Assembly (NCBI GenBank): GCA_934757255.1 | Contig: CAKVLL010000005.1 | Coordinates: forward strand, 33,589 to 97,588 | DNA from: an uncultured Candidatus Melainabacteria bacterium | GTDB lineage: Bacteria; Cyanobacteriota; Vampirovibrionia; Gastranaerophilales; Gastranaerophilaceae | Length of the DNA: 64,000 nt | Reading direction: 5' to 3' | In this document: in pieces, positions 16,248-25,597 of the stretch | Position numbering within the stretch: the stretch's first letter is position 1 | How the letters are laid out: every line of letters starts with the position of its first letter | Position numbers and translations under genes: made by a program | The notes under the pieces: generated by a model | Told to the model about the DNA's origin: nothing | The model's database searches: none | The model's input: the letters and a program-made list of their open reading frames with translations, nothing else

Positions 16248-16898
16248 TTAAATTAACATTGCAATGGCATTATGGCGAAATGGTGTTCCATTTTCTTTGC
16301 GATAAGAATAAAACAAATCGTTGTTACAACTTGTGCAAAAAGGGCAAATATCAATGTTATCTATTCCGAATTCTTTTAATTGACGCGCGTTAATTTTTTT
16401 TAAATCAACATTTCTATTTTTAAACAGTCCATCTTGTGAATTTACGGTTGCTAATAAAGTGTCACGCACTTCTTCTGAAACTTCATAACAACAAATAGAG
16501 ATTGCTGGTCCAATAAGTGCGATAATATCTTGCGGATTTGAGTTCATTTTTTTTATTGTTTTTACACCTATTTTTTGTGCAGTACCGCGCCATCCGGCAT
16601 GAGAGATTGCTGTGATTTTTTGTTTTTTATCATAAAAAATTAAAGGTGTGCAATCTGCAAATTTTAGTGATATTGCGTCATTTGTGTTTGTTAAAATTAG
16701 TGCATCGCAATTTGGGTATTCGTTTCTTGCGTCAACAAATTCTATATTATCACTGTGAGTTTGTTCTGGCTTTAATATTCTTTTTGCTTGTAATTTTGAA
16801 TAATCAATACCTTCGCGTAGAGTGAAAAATGCATTTATTTTATTTAATTTGTCGCTGCGTAAGATTTTGTTGCCGTAAAAATTGTCAAAATAAAACAT
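16248..16898 (-). CDS. pgeF: Multi-copper polyphenol oxidase family protein / purine nucleoside phosphorylase-like (YfiH/LACC1)
   Basis: A YfiH/LACC1-family protein. Work on the family shows zinc-dependent cleavage of purine nucleosides, and E. coli PgeF corrects a misincorporated amino acid in peptidoglycan. The metal ligands are visible: a histidine in LKPEQTHSDNI, the cysteine in KFADCTPLIFYD, and the histidine in AISHAGWRGTAQ. The late GPAISICCYEV and SYRKENGTPFRHNAIAMLI segments are also typical. The length is 216 residues, slightly short. There is no SD; a TAAATT box about 6 nt before the ATG hints at a leaderless start. Confidence 0.92.
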   Translation of the reverse strand: MFYFDNFYGNKILRSDKLNKINAFFTLREGIDYSKLQAKRILKPEQTHSDNIEFVDARNEYPNCDALILTNTNDAISLKFADCTPLIFYDKKQKITAISHAGWRGTAQKIGVKTIKKMNSNPQDIIALIGPAISICCYEVSEEVRDTLLATVNSQDGLFKNRNVDLKKINARQLKEFGIDNIDICPFCTSCNNDLFYSYRKENGTPFRHNAIAMLI

Positions 16899-16962
16899 AT
16901 TATAAATTTAACACGAATTAAGTTTTAGTGTTACAATATTTTTATCAAGGGAGAGTGTTTTA

Positions 16963-17595
16963 ATGAAAAAAATGTTATTAACATTTGTTGTTTTGAATTT
17001 ATTTGTGTCATCCGTGTTTGCGTATGAATATATAAAACCAAAAGAATCAGTTTTCTATAATGTAAAAAATTCAACTTGGACGATGGAAAAAAATGATGAA
17101 AATGATATTCAATTAAAGAATAAATCTTTTATTGGTTCAGGTGGTTTTGCTGAGTATTATTATTTAGATGGCAAGCTTGCTATCGGGCCTGAAGTTAATA
17201 TAAGCTTTGTTAACGATGGAAAATTTATTGGCATTAATTCTCAAGAATTAAAGTTCTATAAGTTTTTATATCAGGATGGCGAATTTAAAAAACAATTGTT
17301 AACTGTAGATGAAGTTCAGGAATTATATCCGGATTATAGTATAATTAGGGTTTCTGATTTTAAAAATAATGAAATTACAATTTATAAGAAATATTTTTCT
17401 AAAAAGAACATATTACTTTTAAATGATACTAATCAATCATTTTATAAATATAACTATAAACCATCTTCTGTAAACCCAGAATATATAAAGCCTTTTGTTA
17501 AATTATCGCATGCCGGTAAGATTGTTTTTTCACATTATGGTGAAGATACACAAGAATCTCCGGCTTTAAAAATATATGTAGTTAATGAGTTTTAG
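16963..17595 (+). CDS. Secreted protein of unknown function
   Basis: A 210-residue exported protein. A clear Sec signal peptide (about 1-20, ending SSVFA) follows a good ribosome site (AAGGGAGAG, 8 nt from the ATG). The mature part is rich in Tyr, Lys and Asn and looks beta-strand dominated, with repeated short aromatic strands (YEYIKP, EYYYLDGK, FYKFLYQDG). No catalytic motif is recognisable. It stands alone between pgeF and the small minus-strand ORF at 17592, and may be a periplasmic or surface protein. Confidence 0.75.
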   Translation: MKKMLLTFVVLNLFVSSVFAYEYIKPKESVFYNVKNSTWTMEKNDENDIQLKNKSFIGSGGFAEYYYLDGKLAIGPEVNISFVNDGKFIGINSQELKFYKFLYQDGEFKKQLLTVDEVQELYPDYSIIRVSDFKNNEITIYKKYFSKKNILLLNDTNQSFYKYNYKPSSVNPEYIKPFVKLSHAGKIVFSHYGEDTQESPALKIYVVNEF

Positions 17596-17765
17596 ATTGT
17601 ATCGTTAATAAAATTGAATAAATTAGTGTGTGATTGTTGCACTTTTGCTTGAAATTTATGCTTTATGGCATATTTATTAGGCATAGTAGTAAAATTGTGT
17701 TTTTTATTTAAATTTGTAGCGATTTTTAAATTCTGAGATGATAAAACGAGATTATTACTAATCAT
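17592..17765 (-). CDS. Possible small protein (57 aa)
   Basis: A short open frame with an ATG at 17765 preceded by AAAGGAA at 5-6 nt, encoding a basic, Asn- and Lys-rich peptide (begins MISNNLVLSSQN, ends NFINDTI) with no membrane segment. Its stop overlaps the convergent secreted-protein gene by 4 nt. An AT-rich TATTAT box lies about 30 nt upstream. The ribosome site and compact placement favour a real gene, but the composition could also be chance in AT-rich DNA. Confidence 0.4.
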   Translation of the reverse strand: MISNNLVLSSQNLKIATNLNKKHNFTTMPNKYAIKHKFQAKVQQSHTNLFNFINDTI

Positions 17766-17969
17766 TCAGGTTCCTTTCATGGGGTATATAATATTTCGGC
17801 GTGTATTGTTTATTATAATTATAAAAAAAATTTTGCCAAGTAGTAAAATTTCATTGAAGGAAATATTTAAAAATCAGGTCTAAAATATTATATTTTTTGT
17901 ATTAAGGCGTAAAAGTTGTTAATTTGTAAATAAATAAAATCTGAATATTATTGTGTTTCACCCATATAA

Positions 17970-18029
17970 TGTAAATTTTTGTAAAGATTGAAGAAGAAAG
18001 ACTAAAGTTTTGATAAAAAATGCCGATAT
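17970..18029 (+). promoter_or_regulatory. Sigma-28 (FliA) promoter with upstream TGTAAA direct repeat
   Basis: TGTAAA-N4-TGTAAA (17970-17985), 17 bp, TAAAGTTT (18003-18010), 11 bp, GCCGATAT (18022-18029). It shares the string ATGCCGATATACATG with the promoter at 27145. The ATG of the 18071 gene follows about 40 nt downstream with its own SD. Between 17766 and 17969 I see nothing else. Confidence 0.85.
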
Positions 18030-18070
18030 ACATGTCACAGGAAACAAAAGGAAAAAAGGAGAACTCAATT

Positions 18071-19615
18071 ATGGGTATGTCAGCATCACAAGCAAGGTTA
18101 ATCGCTTTAACAGCAAGAATGAACGACATTGAATATCAAGGTCAACAAATTAACCAACAAAGAACAACTTTATCAAACCAAGTTAACGCATTATATAACC
18201 AGTTGCTTGAAATGAGCGTACCAACACCTCCTTCAACTTCTGATTATACAAAAGTTCAATATTCAGGAAAATTAAACGCATCAAGTTTTACCATTGGAAA
18301 TGTTGTTCCAACTGGAAAAAATACTTCAAGAATAGATACTTATACAGTACAGTTTCAAACTAAACAATCTGGTAATTCAATAGAAAAGAGTATGTACACT
18401 GCAACTTTAACATCTACTCCAAAAACGACTGGTGTTGCAGATGCAAGCTCTAAAGTAGAAAATTATATCAAAACAGTTAGTACACACAAACCTGAAGGTG
18501 AAGCTCTTGAGTCTACTTCTGGTTTAAAAAGTAGCGATGAAGTACTTATCAAGGTTTCTGATTATTCAAAGCTTGATTTTATTAATCAAACAATTTACGA
18601 TGCAAATGGAAAACAATTATCTTCAGCACCAACCGAAGGTGATGTTTATGTATCTTGCAAGAAATCTGATTTAAGCAAGGATAATTACAAATCACTAATA
18701 ACAACAGAAGATGATAAATATACTAATGTATATAAAGCTGGCTCTGAAAAACAGTTTAAGGATACTGCTGATGATGAAGATATTTCAAGCTTAGGTTTGT
18801 ATACTTCAGAAGATGGAAAAACTCTTAAGGCAATTACAACTTTTAGTGAATTAAAGAAAGCAATGGGGAGTGATCCTTCTGCAAGTACTAGCAATATTTA
18901 TACATTAGATTATAAATCAGAAAATCAACAATTTGAGAACCCTCTTTATAATGGTAGCTCTACTGGAAAATCAGTTGGTACATATACAGTATATAAATTA
19001 TCTGAAGCTACGGATAAAATTGATTCTGCAACATATAAAGCTTATATTGAGTCTTTATGTAATGCTTTTCCTGAGTTGCTAGAAGATGGTCAACAGAAGG
19101 ATGATATTGCAAATCAGTTTTTAGTATATTTTGAACCAAAAAATGGATTAAACATTCCTCACTTTATCAAAAATACAGATACTGTTGGAGTAACAAGTGG
19201 TAGTGACAAACAAGTATCTATGTACGATTTTTCTGAAGATGGTACTTACACTCAAACTGATAACAAAAAAGGTTGTCAATTAGAATTTGATTCTTCAACT
19301 GGTAGAATAACACAAATTGGTATTCCTGATGATGATGGAAAAATCAGCTGGGTAAAAGTAACTGCTGAAACTGTAACAGACCAAGATGCGTACGATGAAG
19401 CATTCAACGATTATGAATACGAAAAAAATATTTATGATAAAAAGCAACAAGAAATCAACGCAAAGACTTCTATCGTACAACAACAAGATAAAAACTTGGA
19501 ATTAAAACTTACAAGACTTGATAACGAAAGAAATGCGGTTAACACAGAAATGGAAGCTGTTAAGAAAGTTGTAAGCGACAACATCGAAAAATCTTATAAA
19601 ACATTCTCAGGTTAA
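18071..19615 (+). CDS. MGMxASQxR-family protein, candidate flagellar-class secreted protein
   Basis: A 514-residue protein of a family with four members in this window. The conserved N-terminus (MGMSASQARLIALTARMND, then QGQQINQQRTTLSNQ) is helical and lacks a Sec signal. It is followed by VPTPPSTSDYTKVQYSG, a variable Ser/Thr/Lys-rich middle (about 75-430), and a conserved C-terminal coiled coil (about 445-514) ending EKSYKTFSG. The ATG at 18071 is chosen for its match to the paralog starts and the AAGGAGAA site 8 nt upstream. A sigma-28 promoter precedes it. Helical ends with a variable middle are what flagellin-like export substrates show, but no flagellin motif is present. The function is unknown. 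Confidence 0.88.
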   Translation: MGMSASQARLIALTARMNDIEYQGQQINQQRTTLSNQVNALYNQLLEMSVPTPPSTSDYTKVQYSGKLNASSFTIGNVVPTGKNTSRIDTYTVQFQTKQSGNSIEKSMYTATLTSTPKTTGVADASSKVENYIKTVSTHKPEGEALESTSGLKSSDEVLIKVSDYSKLDFINQTIYDANGKQLSSAPTEGDVYVSCKKSDLSKDNYKSLITTEDDKYTNVYKAGSEKQFKDTADDEDISSLGLYTSEDGKTLKAITTFSELKKAMGSDPSASTSNIYTLDYKSENQQFENPLYNGSSTGKSVGTYTVYKLSEATDKIDSATYKAYIESLCNAFPELLEDGQQKDDIANQFLVYFEPKNGLNIPHFIKNTDTVGVTSGSDKQVSMYDFSEDGTYTQTDNKKGCQLEFDSSTGRITQIGIPDDDGKISWVKVTAETVTDQDAYDEAFNDYEYEKNIYDKKQQEINAKTSIVQQQDKNLELKLTRLDNERNAVNTEMEAVKKVVSDNIEKSYKTFSG

Positions 19616-19633
19616 TAGGAAAAAAATTATATG

Positions 19634-19668
19634 AACAATAAGGATGACCGTAGGTCATCCTTATTGTT
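19634..19668 (+). terminator. Rho-independent terminator
   Basis: A perfect 16-bp stem (19634-19649 with 19653-19668), loop GTA, then TTTATA. It ends transcription of the 18071 gene. Confidence 0.92.
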
Positions 19669-19772
19669 TTATATAGTTTATTTCTTTTAAAGGAAAAATG
19701 TCGGCATGTTGTTGACATTGGCGGTATAAATATTTAATCATAACTACTTATAAAAAATAAAATAGAACAAAA

Positions 19773-19788
19773 TGTAAACTTTTGTAAA
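19773..19788 (+). promoter_or_regulatory. TGTAAA-N4-TGTAAA direct repeat without FliA boxes
   Basis: TGTAAA-CTTT-TGTAAA, the same 10-bp-period direct repeat that lies upstream of the four sigma-28 promoters. Here no TAAAGTTT/GCCGATAA pair follows. Instead a GAGCAA hairpin (19814-19828) and a TATATA box lead to the 19880 gene. It may be a site for the same activator acting with a different sigma factor. Confidence 0.5.
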
Positions 19789-19879
19789 GATGTTTAATTT
19801 TTTCTTTCTAAAAGAGCAACTTTTGCTCAAAGCATGACTTTATATATATAAGGTTAGATAGAAATAGGTTAGGTAGGTT

Positions 19880-20512
19880 ATGATTAACAATATTGCGTCT
19901 ATGGACATGCGTCCACAGATGGCGGTAGCTAAAACAGCACCTTCTGTGTCAAGTTTTAATATGCCGCCAATACTAGGATTTAAAACAATTCCGTTAAAGG
20001 AAAAGGCAACTATTCGTGTCAAGAAACTAAAAAGAGGCGATAATATTGCTATACCAGGAATAATTGATGATGATTATGTCGATGTTGTAGAAGAAACTCT
20101 TAATCTGGAACGAAAGCCGGAGGAGGGGAACTTCTTTAGTCAACAGTCATTTATCATACCTGTTAAGCGACAAATACAGTATTTGAAAAACTGTTATATA
20201 ATTGATTATATTCAATCACCGAAACCAGGGTGTGGACTTGGTGCGGAGGCGGTCAAAGCTTTGGCTGAGAAAGCTATGTTTGACCCGAAGGCAGAAGGGC
20301 GTATTGTGACTTTTTCGGCGCCTCTGGTCAAAGAATCATCGCCGGCTCTGTTCTTTTACAAGCTCGGATTTAGGTTTACGTCACCTCAGGCGAATGAATA
20401 TATGGAGGAATGCCTAAGAAAGAAAGTACCTGATATTCCTGTTCAGACGGGAATGATGTACTTACCGAAGAACAGGTTGCACAAATTGTTACATTATGGA
20501 GAATTATTCTAA
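19880..20512 (+). CDS. GNAT-like N-acetyltransferase fold protein
   Basis: A 210-residue protein. The C-terminal half carries a GNAT-like acetyl-CoA region: a beta strand (CYIIDYIQSP), a pyrophosphate-loop-like PGCGLGAEAV, and the SPALFFYKLGFRF element typical of the motif B end. The first 45 residues are a disordered Ala/Pro/Ser-rich lead containing PPILGFK, similar in feel to the NTLAFKGK lead of the 47868 protein. The acceptor is unknown. The next gene begins immediately after its stop, so both form a small operon downstream of the TGTAAA repeat at 19773. Confidence 0.72.
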   Translation: MINNIASMDMRPQMAVAKTAPSVSSFNMPPILGFKTIPLKEKATIRVKKLKRGDNIAIPGIIDDDYVDVVEETLNLERKPEEGNFFSQQSFIIPVKRQIQYLKNCYIIDYIQSPKPGCGLGAEAVKALAEKAMFDPKAEGRIVTFSAPLVKESSPALFFYKLGFRFTSPQANEYMEECLRKKVPDIPVQTGMMYLPKNRLHKLLHYGELF

Positions 20513-20815
20513 ATGAGTGAAATTAAAAACAATTATTTAGAAGGACACTACTCGACAGAAACTAAGGTTAAACGACCGAAAATTGTCGCGGCAGAAGGTC
20601 CTGCAATCTTGCCTAAACAAACGCTTTTCTCAAATAAAGACGCAGACAAAAGAATGCAACAAATTAATACTGACATATATGAAGGTGCAAAAAAGGAGAA
20701 ATCGAAAAATGATTTTAATAAAAAACTGTATTTTAAAATTTTTGGCGGTGTTGCTTTATTCTCCGCAGGTATCGCCGGTGTATATAAAATCAGAAACTTC
20801 TTTAGAAAATCTTAA
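20513..20815 (+). CDS. Small C-terminally anchored membrane protein
   Basis: A 100-residue protein whose ATG directly follows the stop of the GNAT-like gene with no gap. The N-terminal 70 residues are hydrophilic and charged. One transmembrane helix (about 77-93, IFGGVALFSAGIAGVYKI) and a short basic tail (RNFFRKS) follow, so it is tail-anchored with the bulk in the cytoplasm if the positive-inside rule holds. No family is recognised. Zero-gap coupling suggests it works with the acetyltransferase-like protein. Confidence 0.65.
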   Translation: MSEIKNNYLEGHYSTETKVKRPKIVAAEGPAILPKQTLFSNKDADKRMQQINTDIYEGAKKEKSKNDFNKKLYFKIFGGVALFSAGIAGVYKIRNFFRKS

Positions 20816-20992
20816 TTAGCAGAATTTCTGTTTTATGTTAGAATAAAGTGCAGAGGAGTTGGAAAATTTGAAAAGCGGAAAAGTTCGTTTTGGCTCACAA
20901 TATCTGCTTATCAAAGTGAATAATTTGAACCGTTCAACTGTTCAACATTTCCACCTTTCAACTCTATTTACAAAATAGCGAGGATATAATAA

Positions 20993-22837
20993 ATGTGCGG
21001 AATTGTTGGTTACGTTGGAAATAAAACAGCGGTTGATATTCTTTTAGAAGGTTTAACAAGTCTTGAATACAGAGGTTACGATTCTTCAGGAATTGCGGTT
21101 AATGTAGAAGGCAAAGTTGAACTTTACAAAGCTGCAGGAAAATTACAAAATCTTAAAGATATTGTTGAAAAAAATTACGCAGAAATTTCTAAATCAACAA
21201 TCGGTATAGGTCATATTCGTTGGGCAACACACGGTGCGCCAACAGTTGAAAACGCACACCCACATTCTTGTAATTGTGGAAAAGTAGCGGTTGTTCACAA
21301 CGGTATTATTGAAAATTACAAAGAATTAAGAGCAAAATTAGAAGCTAAAGGGTGTACATTCCGCTCTCAAACAGATACAGAAACAGTTGCGCACTTAGTA
21401 GCTACAAAATATGGTGAAACTCACGATTTAACAGAAGCAGTAAGACTTGCTACAAAAGAAATTGAAGGTGCTTACGCTCTTTGTGTTATTCATCAAGATG
21501 TACCAAATACAATTGTTGCAACAAGAAGAAATGCGCCACTTGTTGTTGGCTTAGGTGAAGGTGAAAATTTTGTAGCATCTGACGTTCCTGCATTAATCCA
21601 ATATACAAAAAAGGCAATGTATTTAGATGATAATCAAATTGTGACATTGAAACCTGATTCTTACAAAGTTATTGATATTGACAAAAATCCATTAACTTTG
21701 AAAGTAGAAACTCTTCCTTGGGAACCTGTAGCATTAAGCAAAATGGGTTACAAGCACTTCATGCTTAAAGAAATTCATGAACAACCTGATGTTGTTAGAA
21801 ATGTGCTTTCAGGAAAACTTCATGCGATGGATGAAGATATTATTTTAAAAGAAGTTACTTTGGATAAAGATAAATTAAAAAACTTAAGCCGTATTCAGAT
21901 TGTTGCTTGCGGAACATCTTTGCATGCAGCAATGGTTGGTAAATATTTAATCGAAGACTTCTGCGGAATTCCTGTTGATGTTGAACCTTCAAGTGAATAT
22001 ATTTATAGAAAAACAATTACGGATAAGAATACGCTTGTAATTGGCGTTTCTCAATCAGGCGAAACTGCTGATACAATTACCGCCGTAAGACAAGCAAAAA
22101 ACAGAGGTTCACATATTTTAATTGTAACTAACCGACCTGATTCAACAATGGCAAGAGAAGCAGACAGTTTAGTTCCGGTGAATGCAGGAATTGAGGTTTC
22201 TGTTGCAGCTACAAAATCATATATGGCACAGTTAATTTCGTTCTATTTGTTAGCGATTTATATGGCAGAAGTTAAAAACTCCATGCCAAAAGAAGAGTTA
22301 GTTAATTTGAAACATGAATTAATCGTTCTTCCACAAAAAATTGAGAAAGTTTTAGCGCATACAGATGATGTTCAAAAATGTGCAAGAGCATTCTCCAGTG
22401 CAAAAGACTTTATCTTTATTGCAAGAGGAATTAACTTCCCAACAGCGTTAGAAGGTGCTTTAAAACTTAAAGAAATTAGTTACATAAATGCAACAGGATA
22501 TACAGCTGGCGAATTAAAACACGGTCCTATTGCAATGTTAGATGAATCTATGCCTGTGCTTTCAATCTTAATGTCAGGCAAAGTATTTGATAAAATTATG
22601 TCAAATTCAGAAGAAGCAAAAGCTCGTAACGCAAGAATGATTGCACTTACAGATTGTACAGATTCAAAAATGGAAGAACTTTTTGATTGCATAATCAGAG
22701 TTCCGGAAATTTCAGAAATATTATCACCTGCACTTGCCATTGTTCCATTGCAATTGTTAGCTTATTATATCGCAGAATTTTTAGGCAAAGACGTTGACCA
22801 ACCTAGAAACTTGGCAAAATCAGTAACAGTGGAATAA
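20993..22837 (+). CDS. glmS: Glutamine--fructose-6-phosphate aminotransferase
   Basis: GlmS makes glucosamine-6-phosphate, the first step to UDP-GlcNAc for peptidoglycan and LPS. The N-terminal glutaminase begins with the catalytic cysteine (MCGIVGYVG) and continues with LEYRGYDSSGIA and HIRWATHG. Two SIS isomerase domains follow, with VACGTSLHAAMV, GVSQSGETADTI and the C-terminal DQPRNLAKSVTVE, the standard family ending. Length (614 aa) is normal. The upstream GCGAGGA site lies 9-10 nt from the ATG. No glmS ribozyme-like core is evident in the 177 bp upstream. It is a single-gene unit. Confidence 0.97.
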   Translation: MCGIVGYVGNKTAVDILLEGLTSLEYRGYDSSGIAVNVEGKVELYKAAGKLQNLKDIVEKNYAEISKSTIGIGHIRWATHGAPTVENAHPHSCNCGKVAVVHNGIIENYKELRAKLEAKGCTFRSQTDTETVAHLVATKYGETHDLTEAVRLATKEIEGAYALCVIHQDVPNTIVATRRNAPLVVGLGEGENFVASDVPALIQYTKKAMYLDDNQIVTLKPDSYKVIDIDKNPLTLKVETLPWEPVALSKMGYKHFMLKEIHEQPDVVRNVLSGKLHAMDEDIILKEVTLDKDKLKNLSRIQIVACGTSLHAAMVGKYLIEDFCGIPVDVEPSSEYIYRKTITDKNTLVIGVSQSGETADTITAVRQAKNRGSHILIVTNRPDSTMAREADSLVPVNAGIEVSVAATKSYMAQLISFYLLAIYMAEVKNSMPKEELVNLKHELIVLPQKIEKVLAHTDDVQKCARAFSSAKDFIFIARGINFPTALEGALKLKEISYINATGYTAGELKHGPIAMLDESMPVLSILMSGKVFDKIMSNSEEAKARNARMIALTDCTDSKMEELFDCIIRVPEISEILSPALAIVPLQLLAYYIAEFLGKDVDQPRNLAKSVTVE

Positions 22838-22973
22838 ATTGAAAATTGAAAGTGGAAAGTTGTTTTATATAAAAATGTTGGGTGCAATTTTTGCACCAAT
22901 AACATAAAGACGAAAAGTTATTTATATATTTTAAATGCTTGAAAAAGAATTTTTAATAAATTCAAAATAAAAC

Positions 22974-23002
22974 TTGCACCACTATTCAATATTATGTACA
23001 AT
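22974..23002 (+). promoter_or_regulatory. Sigma-70-type promoter of mutS, leaderless configuration
   Basis: TTGCAC (22974-22979), a 17-bp spacer, TACAAT (22997-23002), then 7 nt to the ATG at 23010. There is no SD. Confidence 0.65.
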
Positions 23003-23009
23003 TATTGTT

Positions 23010-25595
23010 ATGACAAAGCCTGAAATTAATCTAGTTAATACAACTGATGTTTGTGTAGAAGACGCTACTCCTGCAATGCAGAGGTACTTAGAAATAAAAA
23101 AAGAACACCCTGATTGTTTGCTTTTGTATAGAATGGGTGATTTTTATGAAACTTTTTTTGAAGACGCTGTAACAATGTCGCGCGAACTTGAATTAACTTT
23201 AACAGGGCGTGATTGTGGTGCAAAATTGGGTAGAATTCCACTTGCAGGAATACCGATGAAAGCTCTTGATGGTTATTTGGAAAAACTTGTGGCCAAAGAT
23301 ATCAAGGTTGCAATATGCGAACAGTTAGAAGACCCAAAACAAGCTAAAGGTATTGTAAAACGTGGCGTTGTAAGAATTATTACGGCTGGAACGCTTTTAG
23401 AAAGCAACTTTTTGAACCAAAACAGTAATAATTATATGTGCGCAGTGTTTAAAAATGGTGAAAAATGGGGCTTTGCATATACTGATATTTCAACTGGAGA
23501 ATTTAAAGCGTCTGAACTAACTTTGGAAACTCTTACTACAGAACTAGCTCGTATTCAGCCTGCAGAAATTGTTGCGCCTGCAAAAAAGATGAAGCTTCAA
23601 CCGTTCCAAATCGTGCCGGAAGAAACAGTTGATTTGCCTGAAGAAATTACAAAAATTTATAACTGTTCAAAAGTTCCTGCAAAAGTTTTTGAAGAAGATT
23701 TTGCAAAAAACAATTTGCAACAAGTGTTTAAAATCAATTCATTAGAATCAATAGGCTATAATACTTGCCCTATTGGCTTTAGAGCTGCTGCCGGATTATT
23801 AGCATATATTTGGGAAAATTTAAAAGACGGATTTCCGAAATTTGAAAGAATAGAAACTTATGAACTATCTGAATATATGGCAATTGACGCTAATACACGC
23901 AAAAACCTTGAATTAACCGAAACATTAAGAGAAAAAAATAAATATGGTTCTCTGCTTTGGGCAATAGATAAAACAAATACAAATATGGGCGCAAGACTTC
24001 TAAAATCTTGGATTTGTCAGCCTCTAAAGGATTTAAAAAAGATTTTGAAACGTCAAGAAGTTGTAAAACAGTTAGTAGCAAATTCAAACGAACGTTATGA
24101 AATTGAGCGTCAACTAAAAAATATTTATGATATTCAAAGACTGTCAACACGTTTGAGTAACGGGACAGCTAATCCGAGAGATTTTTTGAGTATAAAAACT
24201 TCACTTCAAGCGTTGCCTGATTTGGTGAGTGTTGCAAAAACAATAGGACTTTCTGTTTTTAATCTGATAGAAGATGAATTAGGAAGCTTGAATGATTATG
24301 CGGATTTGATTGAACGTACGATTAGCGAAGATGCACCAATTACGATTAAAGAAGGCGGTTTAATCAAACAAGGCGTAAGTTCTGATTTAGATTATTTGCG
24401 TGATTTGATGTGCAATGGTGAAAATTGGCTTAAAGAATTTGAACAAAGAGAAAAAGACAGAACAGGTATTAATATTCTAAAAGTCGGTTATAATAGAGTT
24501 TTTGGCTACTTTATAGAAGTTACAAATTCTAATTTGAGCAAAGTTCCGCCTGATTATATTCGAAAACAAACGCTTTCCGGTGCTGAAAGATTTATTACGG
24601 ATGAACTTAAAAAGCATGAAGATGAAGTTTTGACCGCACAAGTTAAAGCATTTGAGCTTGAATATAAAATGTTCAGTGATTTTAGAAATTATTCTAAAGA
24701 ATTTGTTACTCTTATCAGACAAACAGCAGAATGCATTTCTGAACTTGATGTATTTACTTCTTTTGCAGAAATAGCGGTTGAGCAAAATTATGTTTGTCCT
24801 GAACTTGATGAAAGCGGTGATTTTTTTATCAAGAATGGTCGTCATCCTGTTTTGGAAAAAATTCTTCCGCTCGGGACTTATGTTGCGAATGATATAGAAC
24901 TTTCAAGTTCTGATAAATCAAAAACAGAATTTATGATTTTAACAGGGCCTAATATGGCAGGTAAATCTACATATATGCGCCAAAATGCACTTATTGCGAT
25001 ACTCGCGCAAATAGGTTCTTTTATACCTGCTGATTGCGGTAAAATTGGGATTATTGATAAAATCTTTACCCGTGTTGGCGCGAGTGATGATTTAACTTTG
25101 GGTAAATCAACATTTATGGTTGAAATGACCGAAACGGCTTATATTTTGAATAGTGCAACATACAAGAGCCTTATTCTTATTGATGAGATTGGACGTGGAA
25201 CAAGTACTTATGATGGAGTCGCGATTGCTTGGTCTGTTGCTGAATATATAGCAGGCAAAATTGGTGCAAGATGTATATTTGCGACGCATTATCATGAATT
25301 AAACGTTATGACAAATTCATATCCGCAAATTAAGAATTATAGAATTACTGTTAGCGAAGAGAATGGTGAAATAGAGTTTTTGCGTAAGATTGTTCAAGGT
25401 GGCGCAAGTAAAAGTTACGGTATTCAAGTAGCTAAAATGGCAGGTCTGCCAAACTCTGTTGTTAAACGTTCTGAAGAGCTTATGAGTAAAATGCAAAGAG
25501 ATTTTTCTAAGAATTTATCAAAGGGAAAATCTAAAGCTAAATTAGATTCAGAAATAGAAGTTCAAGCCCCTCAATTAAATTTATTCGGCGAATAA
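23010..25595 (+). CDS. mutS: DNA mismatch repair protein MutS
   Basis: MutS recognises mismatches and recruits MutL. The mismatch-binding motif is present near the N-terminus as YRMGDFYETFFEDA (Phe-x-Glu), followed by LTLTGRD. The ATPase domain has Walker A GPNMAGKSTYMRQ, ASDDLTLGKSTFMVEM, the Walker B segment LILIDEIGRGTSTYDG and ATHYHEL. Length of 861 residues is typical. I take the ATG at 23010 (MTKPEINL), because the in-frame stretch upstream overlaps a good promoter whose -10 ends 7 nt before this codon. No mutL is in the window. It is convergent with the 25598 gene, 2 nt apart, with no visible terminator. Confidence 0.97.
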   Translation: MTKPEINLVNTTDVCVEDATPAMQRYLEIKKEHPDCLLLYRMGDFYETFFEDAVTMSRELELTLTGRDCGAKLGRIPLAGIPMKALDGYLEKLVAKDIKVAICEQLEDPKQAKGIVKRGVVRIITAGTLLESNFLNQNSNNYMCAVFKNGEKWGFAYTDISTGEFKASELTLETLTTELARIQPAEIVAPAKKMKLQPFQIVPEETVDLPEEITKIYNCSKVPAKVFEEDFAKNNLQQVFKINSLESIGYNTCPIGFRAAAGLLAYIWENLKDGFPKFERIETYELSEYMAIDANTRKNLELTETLREKNKYGSLLWAIDKTNTNMGARLLKSWICQPLKDLKKILKRQEVVKQLVANSNERYEIERQLKNIYDIQRLSTRLSNGTANPRDFLSIKTSLQALPDLVSVAKTIGLSVFNLIEDELGSLNDYADLIERTISEDAPITIKEGGLIKQGVSSDLDYLRDLMCNGENWLKEFEQREKDRTGINILKVGYNRVFGYFIEVTNSNLSKVPPDYIRKQTLSGAERFITDELKKHEDEVLTAQVKAFELEYKMFSDFRNYSKEFVTLIRQTAECISELDVFTSFAEIAVEQNYVCPELDESGDFFIKNGRHPVLEKILPLGTYVANDIELSSSDKSKTEFMILTGPNMAGKSTYMRQNALIAILAQIGSFIPADCGKIGIIDKIFTRVGASDDLTLGKSTFMVEMTETAYILNSATYKSLILIDEIGRGTSTYDGVAIAWSVAEYIAGKIGARCIFATHYHELNVMTNSYPQIKNYRITVSEENGEIEFLRKIVQGGASKSYGIQVAKMAGLPNSVVKRSEELMSKMQRDFSKNLSKGKSKAKLDSEIEVQAPQLNLFGE

Positions 25596-25597
25596 GT

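Noticed and set aside
18020..18070. Earlier start for the 18071 protein
   Set aside because: The upstream codons lie in the sigma-28 -10 box and leader, and all paralogs begin at the MGM codon, which has its own ribosome site.
20816..20992. glmS ribozyme or riboswitch before glmS
   Set aside because: The region is short, low in structure and lacks recognisable ribozyme core elements. A TTTACA and TATAAT near the start look like ordinary promoter parts.
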